A stretch of DNA of 36,921 bases, taken from Clostridia bacterium. Its GTDB lineage: Bacteria > Bacillota > Clostridia > Lachnospirales > Anaerotignaceae. Under the pieces are notes generated by a model that did not search any database, was not told where the DNA came from, and worked only from the letters and a program-made list of their open reading frames with translations. This document shows, in pieces, positions 1-6,717 of this stretch. The DNA is taken from the NCBI GenBank assembly GCA_022786605.1, contig JALFWW010000011.1, positions 1 through 36,921 on the forward strand. The letters run 5' to 3'. Position 1 is the stretch's first letter, and every line of letters starts with the position of its first letter. A program made the position numbers and the translations under genes.

Positions 1-12
1 AAGATTTTATGA

Positions 13-18
13 TATAAT
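13..18 (+). promoter_or_regulatory. Possible -10 box of the tRNA cluster promoter (partial)
   Basis: A perfect TATAAT lies about 50 bases upstream of the tRNA-Asn gene. The matching -35 would fall before the window, so only half of the promoter is visible. Confidence 0.45.
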
Positions 19-67
19 GTTTGCTGTATTCGGTTTTGAAGGTGTAAACTTTCAAAATATAGTATAA

Positions 68-139
68 TCCTCGATAGCTCAGCGGTAGAGCATCCGGCTG
101 TTAACCGGAGGGTCGTTGGTTCGAATCCTACTCGGGGAG
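68..139 (+). tRNA. tRNA-Asn (anticodon GTT)
   Basis: The cloverleaf can be folded by eye. The seven-base acceptor stem pairs TCCTCGA with TCGGGGA (one G-T pair), followed by discriminator G139. The D arm is TAGCTCAGCGGTAGAGC, the anticodon loop CTGTTAA gives GTT, and the T arm contains GGTTCGAATC. The 3' CCA is not encoded. First of three closely spaced tRNA genes. Confidence 0.95.
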
Positions 140-145
140 TTATAT

Positions 146-217
146 GGTCCGTTGGTCAAGGGGTTAAGACACCGCCCTTTCACGGCGGTAACGCGGGTTC
201 GAATCCCGCACGGATCA
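146..217 (+). tRNA. tRNA-Glu (anticodon TTC)
   Basis: The acceptor stem GGTCCGT pairs fully with ACGGATC, discriminator A217. The anticodon loop CTTTCAC gives TTC, and the T arm is GCGGGTTCGAATCCCGC. It lies six bases after tRNA-Asn and four before tRNA-Cys, so the three are surely one transcript. CCA is not encoded. Confidence 0.95.
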
Positions 218-221
218 TTAT

Positions 222-292
222 GGCGCCATAGCCAAGTGGTAAGGCAAAGGTCTGCAACACCTCTATCCCCGGTTCAAATCCGGGTGGCGCCT
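222..292 (+). tRNA. tRNA-Cys (anticodon GCA), copy 1
   Basis: The acceptor stem GGCGCCA pairs with TGGCGCC, discriminator T292. The anticodon loop CTGCAAC gives GCA. It is the last gene of the cluster and is followed at once by a terminator-like hairpin. It differs from the second copy at 535 by a single base in the T loop (A here, G there), both of which fit the TTCRAAT consensus. Confidence 0.95.
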
Positions 293-297
293 CTGGA

Positions 298-342
298 AAG
301 TCCCGGTTTCACAGAATTAGCTGTGGGGTTGGGGCTTTTTTG
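298..342 (+). terminator. Terminator of the tRNA cluster
   Basis: Imperfect hairpin: AGTCCC pairs with GGGGCT and CACAG with CTGTG around a short loop, followed by a run of T. It directly follows tRNA-Cys copy 1. Confidence 0.7.
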
Positions 343-493
343 TTGTTTGGAAAAGAATAGCATTTTTGTCTGCTTTGTCATAGAAGGTGGGACAGGAACC
401 GTCAGATAGCCCAAAGAATGGCGGATTTTCACTGTTTTTTTAGCAGATGTCGAAACGAGGAAGAAGAAAAAGAAAAGAAATCCATAATTTTAC
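343..493. other. Non-coding spacer between the tRNA units
   Basis: I see no gene in the stretch between the cluster terminator and the promoter of the second tRNA-Cys gene. The only open frames here run through the tRNA genes themselves and have no ribosome site. Confidence 0.7.
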
Positions 494-522
494 TTGACGA
501 ATTGAACAAAGCGCGTTATAAT
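494..522 (+). promoter_or_regulatory. Promoter of tRNA-Cys copy 2
   Basis: TTGACG at 494-499 and a perfect TATAAT at 517-522, separated by 17 bases. Transcription would begin just before the tRNA at 535, so this tRNA has its own strong promoter. Confidence 0.85.
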
Positions 523-534
523 AACAACAGTTAC

Positions 535-605
535 GGCGCCATAGCCAAGTGGTAAGGCAAAGGTCTGCAACACCTCTATCCCCGGTTCGAATCCGGGTGG
601 CGCCT
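535..605 (+). tRNA. tRNA-Cys (anticodon GCA), copy 2
   Basis: Same cloverleaf as copy 1 with one base changed in the T loop. It stands alone between its own promoter (494-522) and a terminator (610-641), so it is a separate transcription unit. Confidence 0.95.
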
Positions 606-609
606 CTCA

Positions 610-641
610 AAGCATTCGCATATTGCGGATGCTTCTTTTTT
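610..641 (+). terminator. Terminator of tRNA-Cys copy 2
   Basis: Ten-base-pair stem AAGCATTCGC / GCGGATGCTT (one T-G pair), five-base loop, then CTTTTTT. Textbook intrinsic terminator. Confidence 0.9.
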
Positions 642-672
642 GCGTTATATTTAGACAAACATCAAAATGTTA

Positions 673-701
673 TTGACAACAACCTGAAAAAGACATAGAA
701 T
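673..701 (+). promoter_or_regulatory. Promoter of the sdpR-sdpI-like operon
   Basis: TTGACA at 673-678 and TAGAAT at 696-701 with a 17-base spacer, about 40 bases before the sdpR-like start. Confidence 0.8.
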
Positions 702-703
702 AT

Positions 704-723
704 ATTTAGATATATATCTAAAT
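704..723. promoter_or_regulatory. Palindromic operator, probably for the SdpR-like repressor
   Basis: Perfect 20-bp palindrome (arms ATTTAGATAT / ATATCTAAAT) placed at the expected transcription start, directly after the -10 box and before the ribosome site. ArsR/SdpR-family repressors bind such sites at their own promoters, so autorepression is the likely reading. The link to this protein is inferred from position. Confidence 0.7.
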
Positions 724-742
724 GAAAATGGGAGGTGATGAT

Positions 743-1084
743 ATGGGCATACAGGAAACATGGAAAGCCATGAGTGACCCTACCAGACGGGAAGTTTTGC
801 GTCTGCTGCGTGACAAGCCTTTGACAGCGGGAGAGATTGGCGAGCATTTTCCAGCAACAGGAGCCACCATTTCTCATCATCTGGCGATTTTGAAACAGGC
901 GGGGCTCATCAGTGATACAAAACAGGGAAAATATATTTTTTATGAGTTGAATTTATCGGTTTTAGAAGAAATGATGAGCTGGATGACGGCTCTGATGGGA
1001 GGCGATAGCCATGAAAGGGAAAACGATTCTGCTGATTTTGCTGAGCATACTGCCCCTGCTGATGGTGGCGGTTCTGTATCCTAA
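743..1084 (+). CDS. ArsR-family autorepressor, SdpR-like
   Basis: A winged-helix transcription repressor of 113 residues. The motif DPTRREVLRLLRDKPLTAGEI near the start, a recognition region around ATISHHLAILKQAG (residues about 42-55) and the wing GKYIFYELN are typical of the ArsR/SdpR group. I place the start at 743, not at the upstream ATG at 722, because GGAGGTG at 731-737 sits at correct spacing. It lacks the Cys pairs of metal-sensing ArsR proteins. In Bacillus subtilis SdpR represses the sdpRI operon and is held at the membrane by ligand-bound SdpI; the next gene here is SdpI-like, so the same circuit is likely. Oddity: the last 25 or so residues (after MGG) are read from DNA that also encodes the start of the next gene, and they look unstructured. 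Confidence 0.88.
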   Translation: MGIQETWKAMSDPTRREVLRLLRDKPLTAGEIGEHFPATGATISHHLAILKQAGLISDTKQGKYIFYELNLSVLEEMMSWMTALMGGDSHERENDSADFAEHTAPADGGGSVS

Positions 1085-1661
1085 ACTGCCGGAAATGGTT
1101 CCCATCCATTGGGACTTGGACGGCGGTGTCACTTACGGCGAAAAAATCAAGCTGTTTCCTTTGGCAGGTTTGAGCCTTGTATTTGGGATTCTTATGCCTC
1201 TTTTAGCAAAGATTGACCCCAGAAAACAAAATTATGAACGGTTTGCGGATGCCTATTTCGGTACCAGAGTCATTTTACTGGTGTTTATGATCGTTATGAT
1301 GGTCATTACCCTGACAGAAAGCCTGTATCCCGGTCTTTTGCAGGTGGGACGTGTGGTCTGTGCCATGGTTGCTGTGATGTTTATTCTACTAGGCAATTTG
1401 ATGCCAAAGTTTAAATCAAACTTTTTCACAGGCATGAAAACACCTTGGGCATTGAGCAGTGAAAATGTCTGGAACAAAACACAGCGGTTAGGAGGCAGGT
1501 TATTTTTCTTTGGCGGTCTGGTGATTCTCATCAGTTGTTTTATGGTGCCGGAAAAACAATTGTTTTGGGGGGCTATGGGCATTATGCTTTTGATTTGCCT
1601 GATTCCCACAGTCATGTCCTATCTTTGGTACCAACAGGAAGTCTGTGGGGGAGAAAAGTAG
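1011..1661 (+). CDS. sdpI: SdpI-family immunity/signalling membrane protein
   Basis: A 216-residue membrane protein with about six hydrophobic segments. The N-terminal half carries the DUF1648 pattern (LPEMVPIHWDLDG), and the C-terminal half the SdpI hallmark (NFFTGMKTPWALSS, then VWNKTQRLGGR). In B. subtilis SdpI protects against the SdpC toxin and signals by sequestering SdpR. No SdpC-like toxin gene is visible in the window, so here it may guard against toxins of neighbours. The start at 1011 follows a good ribosome site (GGGAGG at 998-1003) that lies inside the upstream gene; the two genes overlap by 74 bases in different frames. Confidence 0.9.
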   Translation: MKGKTILLILLSILPLLMVAVLYPKLPEMVPIHWDLDGGVTYGEKIKLFPLAGLSLVFGILMPLLAKIDPRKQNYERFADAYFGTRVILLVFMIVMMVITLTESLYPGLLQVGRVVCAMVAVMFILLGNLMPKFKSNFFTGMKTPWALSSENVWNKTQRLGGRLFFFGGLVILISCFMVPEKQLFWGAMGIMLLICLIPTVMSYLWYQQEVCGGEK

Positions 1662-1701
1662 GGCGGATATAAATTTTCTGTTTGGAACTGGCGGAAAATC
1701 A

Positions 1702-1730
1702 TTGACGGGCTTTTTGGAAAAAGATATAAT
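1702..1730 (+). promoter_or_regulatory. Promoter of the pyrophosphatase-truA operon
   Basis: TTGACG at 1702-1707 and a perfect TATAAT at 1725-1730, spacer 17. It leaves a leader of about 80 bases before the pyrophosphatase start. Confidence 0.85.
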
Positions 1731-1766
1731 TATGACGCTTGGAAGTATGGAGAAACATTGGTTTTT

Positions 1767-1786
1767 GACGCTTTCGGCGTCTTTTT
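1767..1786 (+). terminator. Short hairpin plus T-run in the pyrophosphatase leader (possible attenuator)
   Basis: Stem GACGC / GCGTC (five pairs, five-base loop) followed by TTTTT, between the promoter and the ribosome site. It is too short to be a confident terminator, but its place in the 5' leader could allow attenuation. Confidence 0.35.
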
Positions 1787-1818
1787 ATATTAGAAGAAAA
1801 GAAAGGAGCGGTCAGAAA

Positions 1819-3462
1819 ATGATAAGAAAAAAAGATGTATTTGTCATCGGACATAAGAATCCCGACACAGACTCTATTTGCTCTGCTATCGCATACGCAA
1901 ATTTGAAAAATAAAATTTCCGACGGTAATTATGTACCCAAAAGAGCGGGGGAGGTAAGCAACGAAACCCAGTATGTACTGGACTTTTTCGGTGTGGAAAG
2001 CCCTGCCTTTATCAATCATGTAGGTACACAGGTAAAAGACGTGACCATTAAAATCACGCCCAGCCTGTCCAAGGAAATGTCTCTGAAAAACGCATGGATC
2101 ACCATGAGAGATATGCAGGAAGCCACCATGCCTATTGTAAACGAAGGCAAACTGGAAGGTATCATTTCTGTCAAAGATATTGCTACAGCCAATATGGATA
2201 TTTACGAAACCAGAATTCTGGCAATGTCCAAAACAAAATATTCCAATATTCTGGATACCATTGATGGTACTATGGTTGTGGGCAACCCCGAAGAAGTGGT
2301 GCCTCAGGAAGGGAAAATCCTCATCGGTGCGGCAAACCCTGACTTACTGGAAACTTATGTGGAACCCGGCGATATTTTGATCACAGGGAACCGTTTTGAA
2401 TCCCAGCTTTGCGCAGTGGAAATGAACGCAGGCTGTATCGTTGTCTGCATGGGTGCGCCCGTTTCCAAAACCATTCAGAAACTGGCGAAGGAAAACAACT
2501 GTTCCATCATCAGCACACCCCATGACACTTATATGACAGCAAGACTCATCAGCCAGAGTACCCCTCTGGGCTACTTCATGCGGAAAGAAAACCTGATCAC
2601 ATTCAGCGAAGATGATTTTATCAGCGACATTCGTGGCACCATGGCAAAAATCCGCCACCGTGATTTCCCTGTGCTGGATCGTGACGGCAATTATATCGGT
2701 ATGCTGTCCAGACGTTCTTTGCTGGAAATGGACAACAAAAAAATCATTATGGTGGATCATAACGAAAAATCTCAGGCTGTTGACGGCATTGAAGAAGCGG
2801 AAATTCTGGAAATCATCGACCATCATCGTCTGGGCGCGCTGGAAACATCCATGCCCGTATATTTCCGCAACCAGCCCGTTGGCTGTACTTCCACCATTGT
2901 ATATCACATGTATCTGGAAAATCAGGTGGAAATTGAACCCAAAATGGCTGGTCTTATGTGCTCCGCCATCCTGTCTGATACATTGATGTTCCGTTCTCCC
3001 ACATGTACCCCTGTGGATCAGAGTGCGGCGGAAGCGTTGGCGAAAATCGCGGGCATTGACATTCAGGAGCATGCGGAAAAAATGTTCCGTGCCGGCAGTT
3101 CTCTGGCGGATAAAACACCAGAAGAAATCTTCTATATGGATTTCAAGAAATTCAGTGCAAACGGCGTGAACTTTGGTGTGGGTCAGATTTCTTCTCTGGA
3201 TAAAACAGAACTGGAAGAACTGCGTCCGAAAATTGCGGAATTTATGGAAAACTCCGACAGAAACGACGTGGATATGATGTTCTTCCTGCTGACAAATATT
3301 CTGGAAGAATCTTCTGATATGGTATTTGTAGGCGAAAAAGCAAAAGAACTGGTGGAAGCGGCTTTTGGCGGTGAAGCAAGTGAAAATCATATTTATCTGC
3401 CTGGCGTGGTTTCCAGAAAGAAACAGTTCGTACCCCGTGTGCTGGGTGCCATCCAGCAGTAA
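1819..3462 (+). CDS. Manganese-dependent inorganic pyrophosphatase with CBS and DRTGG domains
   Basis: Family II (DHH) pyrophosphatase of 547 residues, which hydrolyses pyrophosphate from biosynthetic reactions in the cytosol. Metal-binding motifs are GHKNPDTDS at residues 11-19 and EIIDHHR in the middle; the C-terminal DHHA2 lobe ends with SRKKQ. Plain family II enzymes have about 310 residues. The extra length is an insert from about residue 68 to 305 holding one CBS domain (ending EGIISVKDI), a DRTGG domain and a second CBS domain (FPVLDRDGNYIGMLSRRSLLEM). In studied clostridial members these domains bind adenine nucleotides: AMP/ADP inhibit, ATP and diadenosine polyphosphates activate. 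Start at 1819 follows AAAGGAG; the open frame extends further upstream without a ribosome site. truA follows after 12 bases. Confidence 0.93.
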   Translation: MIRKKDVFVIGHKNPDTDSICSAIAYANLKNKISDGNYVPKRAGEVSNETQYVLDFFGVESPAFINHVGTQVKDVTIKITPSLSKEMSLKNAWITMRDMQEATMPIVNEGKLEGIISVKDIATANMDIYETRILAMSKTKYSNILDTIDGTMVVGNPEEVVPQEGKILIGAANPDLLETYVEPGDILITGNRFESQLCAVEMNAGCIVVCMGAPVSKTIQKLAKENNCSIISTPHDTYMTARLISQSTPLGYFMRKENLITFSEDDFISDIRGTMAKIRHRDFPVLDRDGNYIGMLSRRSLLEMDNKKIIMVDHNEKSQAVDGIEEAEILEIIDHHRLGALETSMPVYFRNQPVGCTSTIVYHMYLENQVEIEPKMAGLMCSAILSDTLMFRSPTCTPVDQSAAEALAKIAGIDIQEHAEKMFRAGSSLADKTPEEIFYMDFKKFSANGVNFGVGQISSLDKTELEELRPKIAEFMENSDRNDVDMMFFLLTNILEESSDMVFVGEKAKELVEAAFGGEASENHIYLPGVVSRKKQFVPRVLGAIQQ

Positions 3463-3474
3463 GGCGGTCTGGAT

Positions 3475-4242
3475 ATGAAAACTTACAAAATGGTGTTGTC
3501 CTATGACGGCAGCCGCTACAATGGCTGGCAGAAACAGGGCAACACTGACAATACATTGCAGGAAAAATTAGAAAAAATCCTCACAGAAATTGCCGGTGTG
3601 GAAACAGAAATCGCCGGTTCCGGTCGGACGGACGCAGGCACCCATGCCAAGGGGCAGGTTGCCAGCTTCCGCATGGACTGGAAAGGAACAGCGGCAGAAC
3701 TTTTGACGGAAATCAATGGACAACTGCCAGAAGATGTGGGCGCCCTTTCTTTGGAAGAAGCGGAACCCAGATTCCACGCCAGACTGAACGCAAAAGCGAA
3801 GCGATATGTCTATACCATCTGGACGGGAGAAATGCCTCCCGTTTTCTGGCGGAAATACAGTTTCTGGTGCAAAGAGAAATTGGACGTGGAAGCCATGAAA
3901 GAGGCGGCTTCTGCTTTTGTGGGTACCCATGACTTCAAGAGCTTCTGTGCAAACAAACGTATGAAAAAGTCTACGGTGCGCACCATTTATAATATTGACA
4001 TCAAGCAGAAGGAACAGCGGCTGGTGCTGTCCTTTACAGGCAACGGCTTTTTGTATCAGATGGTGCGGATACTCACAGGCACCCTCATTGAAGTGGGAGA
4101 AGGCAAACGCAGCCCTATGGAAATGGAAGAAATTCTGGCGGCGGGAAACAGGGAGGCAGCTGGCTTTACGGCACCTTCCCGTGGCTTGATGCTGGATGAA
4201 GTGTTTTATGAACCTTATGGGAAAGGAACAGAGATGCCATGA
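3475..4242 (+). CDS. truA: tRNA pseudouridine synthase A
   Basis: Converts uridines at positions 38-40 of the tRNA anticodon arm to pseudouridine. The 255-residue length is normal for TruA. The catalytic motif GSGRTDAGTHA is seen with the catalytic aspartate at residue 53, and YDGSRYNGWQ near the start is the family N-terminal signature. FTGNGFLYQMVRILTGTLIEVGEGK near the C-terminus is also typical. It lies 12 bases after the pyrophosphatase gene and overlaps the next gene by four bases (ATGA), so the three genes are one operon. Confidence 0.96.
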   Translation: MKTYKMVLSYDGSRYNGWQKQGNTDNTLQEKLEKILTEIAGVETEIAGSGRTDAGTHAKGQVASFRMDWKGTAAELLTEINGQLPEDVGALSLEEAEPRFHARLNAKAKRYVYTIWTGEMPPVFWRKYSFWCKEKLDVEAMKEAASAFVGTHDFKSFCANKRMKKSTVRTIYNIDIKQKEQRLVLSFTGNGFLYQMVRILTGTLIEVGEGKRSPMEMEEILAAGNREAAGFTAPSRGLMLDEVFYEPYGKGTEMP

Positions 4243-5822
4243 TTCGGATTGCTGACTTAAAACTGCCTTTGGGCAGAGAAGAAAGCCTGCTGAAAAAACG
4301 GGCGGCAAAACAACTGCATATCCCTGTGGAACAGATCACATCATGGCGGATCTTCAAAAAATCACTGGATGCCCGGAAAAAAGACCGCATCCACTATGTC
4401 TGCGTGGTGGATGTGGCTGTGGACAATGAAAGCAAGGTGCTGGCAGGGGTGAAAGGGGACAAAGCTGTTTCTAAAACCCCGGATTTGTCCTACCATTTCC
4501 CAGAAGGCAAATGCCAGATGGAAAAACGTCCGGTGGTTGTGGGCTTTGGTCCGGCTGGTATGTTTGCGGCGCTGCTTTTGGCACAGATGGGGATGAAGCC
4601 TATTGTGCTGGAGCGTGGCGGCGATGTGGACAGCCGCAAGGAAGCTGTGGACAAGTTCTGGCAGACAGGACAGCTGGATGTGGATAACAACGTCCAGTTC
4701 GGCGAAGGCGGCGCAGGGACATTTTCCGATGGGAAATTGACCACCCGCATCAAAGACCCCAGATGCCGCAAGGTGCTGGAGGAATTTGTGGCGGCAGGTG
4801 CGCCTGAGGAAATCCTGTACGACAGTAAACCTCACATTGGAACAGATTTGCTCCGTGGCGTTGTGAAAGAAATCCGGCAGAAAATCATATCTTTGGGGGG
4901 CGAAGTGCGCTTTTTCTCCAAAGTGACAGATATTTTCTCAGAAAACGGCATGGTGACAGCCGTGGAAATCAACGGAAAAGAACGTCTGGATGCTTCTGAT
5001 GTGGTGCTGGCATTGGGGCACAGTGCCAGAGATACTTTTACCATGCTTTATGAAAAAGGCTTTGCTCTGGAACAGAAACCCTTTGCCATGGGGGTGCGTA
5101 TTGAGCATCCACAGGAAATGGTCAATGTTTCCCAGTACGGCGAAGCGGCAGACCAGCTTCCGGCGGCAGATTACCGTCTGACTTATACCACTACAAAAGG
5201 CAGAGGGGTTTATACTTTCTGTATGTGTCCCGGCGGTTATGTGGTGGCGGCGGCTTCGGAAGAAGGTCGTCTGGCTGTCAACGGCATGAGCGAACACGCC
5301 AGAGATGGGCAGAACGCCAATTCCGCATTGCTGGTACAGGTATTCCCCGAGGATTTCGGCAGTGAACATCCCCTGGCGGGCATGTATTTCCAGCGGGAAT
5401 TGGAGGAAAAAGCCTTTCGGGCTGGAGGCGGCAACTATACAGCCCCTGTCCAGACTGTAGGCAGTTTTTTGCAGGATAAAGAAAACGCTTTTGGACAGGT
5501 GCGTCCTACTTATGCGCCAAAAACGGTTTTTGCGGATATGAAAGAAATTTTCCCGGACTTTATGACGGAAGCTATGGCGGAAGCATTGCCTGCCATGGGG
5601 CGGCGGCTGAAAGGCTTTGACCGGCATGACGCTGTGTTGACGGCAGTGGAAAGCCGCAGTTCTTCCCCTGTGCGTATTTTGCGTGGAGAAGGGGGACAGA
5701 GCCTTTCCCTGACAGGACTGTATCCCACAGGCGAAGGAGCAGGCTATGCCGGCGGCATTGTTTCAGCGGCAGTGGACGGCGTTGTGGCGGCAGAGCATAT
5801 TTTCCGCAGACATGTGAAATAA
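4239..5822 (+). CDS. FAD-dependent dehydrogenase of the COG2509 type
   Basis: A 527-residue flavoprotein. After a distinctive N-terminal region of about 100 residues (RIADLKLPLGREESLLKKRA, then a basic stretch), a Rossmann FAD-binding motif appears at VVVGFGPAGMFAALLLA with a following acidic strand end (VLERG). The motifs FGEGGAGTFSDGKL and GEGAGYAGGIVSAAVDG are characteristic of this widely conserved but poorly characterised family, annotated as NAD(P)/FAD-dependent oxidoreductase. Its substrate is not known to me. Starts within the truA stop codon, so translation is probably coupled. No membrane segment or signal is seen, so it should be cytosolic. Confidence 0.9.
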   Translation: MIRIADLKLPLGREESLLKKRAAKQLHIPVEQITSWRIFKKSLDARKKDRIHYVCVVDVAVDNESKVLAGVKGDKAVSKTPDLSYHFPEGKCQMEKRPVVVGFGPAGMFAALLLAQMGMKPIVLERGGDVDSRKEAVDKFWQTGQLDVDNNVQFGEGGAGTFSDGKLTTRIKDPRCRKVLEEFVAAGAPEEILYDSKPHIGTDLLRGVVKEIRQKIISLGGEVRFFSKVTDIFSENGMVTAVEINGKERLDASDVVLALGHSARDTFTMLYEKGFALEQKPFAMGVRIEHPQEMVNVSQYGEAADQLPAADYRLTYTTTKGRGVYTFCMCPGGYVVAAASEEGRLAVNGMSEHARDGQNANSALLVQVFPEDFGSEHPLAGMYFQRELEEKAFRAGGGNYTAPVQTVGSFLQDKENAFGQVRPTYAPKTVFADMKEIFPDFMTEAMAEALPAMGRRLKGFDRHDAVLTAVESRSSSPVRILRGEGGQSLSLTGLYPTGEGAGYAGGIVSAAVDGVVAAEHIFRRHVK

Positions 5823-5833
5823 AGAATTTTAGA

Positions 5834-5866
5834 AAGCAATTTCCCTTTTTATTTAGGGGTTGCTTC
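5834..5866 (+). terminator. Hairpin after the truA operon
   Basis: AGCAA...CCC pairs with GGG...TTGCT around an A/T-rich loop just after the dehydrogenase stop codon. It lacks a clean T-run, so it is a weaker candidate than the hairpin that follows. Confidence 0.4.
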
Positions 5867-5877
5867 ATCAGAAAAAA

Positions 5878-5925
5878 ATAGCTGGAGTCTTTGCCATACA
5901 AAAGATTCCAGCTATCCTATTTTTA
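5878..5925. terminator. Strong terminator between the truA operon and the nucleotidyltransferase
   Basis: Fifteen-pair stem ATAGCTGGAGTCTTT / AAAGATTCCAGCTAT (one G-T pair), followed by CCTATTTTT. The other side is preceded by AAAAAAA, so it may act on both strands. Confidence 0.8.
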
Positions 5926-5966
5926 GATTGTATTTGAAATGTTATTTAGGCAAAGGAGGAGCGGAC

Positions 5967-6629
5967 ATGGACTTGGAAAAATGGCTGGCAGATTGGACAG
6001 CCTGTGTAGATGGCATTTTCGGGGAGCGGATACGTTTTCTGGGCATACAGGGCAGTTACGGCAGAGGTGAAGCCACAGCGGAAAGCGACATTGATGTGGT
6101 GCTTTTGTTGGACGAATTGCAACTGGAAGATTTGCGGGCATATGATGAGGCTGTGTCTGCTTTGCCTTTTCGGGAGAAACTCTGCGGTTTTGTAGGGGGC
6201 TGGGAGGAGCTGGTTCATTGGGATAAAGCCGATCTGTTCCAGTTCATACAGGATACTAGGACCTTGCGGGGCAGTCTGGATGCCCTTTGGCATGAAATCA
6301 CAAAAGAGGACATCCAGCGGGCAGTTCATAAAGGCGCCTGTGACCTGTACCACGGCTGTGTCCATAATTTCCTCCATGAAAAAGATGGAGAGATGCTCAA
6401 AGCTTTTTATAAAAGCGCCGTTTTTGTGGTGCAGGCGGTGGTTTATCTGGAAAAGGGCGTTTATGGAAAGAAAAGGACGGACTTGGAGTGGATGGCGGAA
6501 GGTATGGAAAAAGAGATATTGCAAGGGTACAAAGAACTGAAGGGACAGGTGGTGGTTTCTTCCGAAGATTTCGGGCATTACAGCACATTGCTGCTCCAAT
6601 GGACGTCTGAGAAAATACAGAACATATGA
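5967..6629 (+). CDS. Nucleotidyltransferase-domain protein
   Basis: A 220-residue protein of the polymerase-beta-like nucleotidyltransferase superfamily. The diagnostic helix-turn motif is IQGSYGRGEATAESDIDVV, with GS at residues 29-30 and the metal-binding aspartates at 41 and 43. The C-terminal half is helical, as in HEPN-like or kanamycin-nucleotidyltransferase-like partners (KAFYKSAVFVVQAVVYLEKGVYGKK), and may bind the acceptor substrate. It could modify a small molecule such as an aminoglycoside, or act on a nucleic acid or protein; I cannot tell which. The start at 5967 follows AAAGGAGG; the frame is open further upstream but without a ribosome site. Stands as a single-gene unit between two terminators. 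Confidence 0.8.
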   Translation: MDLEKWLADWTACVDGIFGERIRFLGIQGSYGRGEATAESDIDVVLLLDELQLEDLRAYDEAVSALPFREKLCGFVGGWEELVHWDKADLFQFIQDTRTLRGSLDALWHEITKEDIQRAVHKGACDLYHGCVHNFLHEKDGEMLKAFYKSAVFVVQAVVYLEKGVYGKKRTDLEWMAEGMEKEILQGYKELKGQVVVSSEDFGHYSTLLLQWTSEKIQNI

Positions 6630-6655
6630 AGAAGTCTTTCAGAAAGACTTTATGC

Positions 6656-6704
6656 AAAAAAAGGACAGGCATTTCCCTTAGATGGGAATTACCTGTCCTT
6701 TTTG
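6656..6704. terminator. Shared bidirectional terminator
   Basis: Stem AAAGGACAGG / CCTGTCCTTT extended by TTTCCC / GGGAA around a six-base loop, with A-run before and T-run after. It serves the nucleotidyltransferase on the plus strand and the convergent lipoprotein gene on the minus strand. Confidence 0.85.
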
Positions 6705-6717
6705 ATTTACAAAAGCA

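Noticed and set aside
63..68. TATAAT directly before tRNA-Asn
   Set aside because: Transcription from it would begin inside the tRNA; the site at 13-18 is better placed.
116..409. 97-codon open frame
   Set aside because: Runs through tRNA-Glu, tRNA-Cys and the terminator.
5834..5925. Pair of hairpins as a riboswitch for the nucleotidyltransferase
   Set aside because: They look like consecutive terminators of the upstream operon; no conserved riboswitch core was seen.
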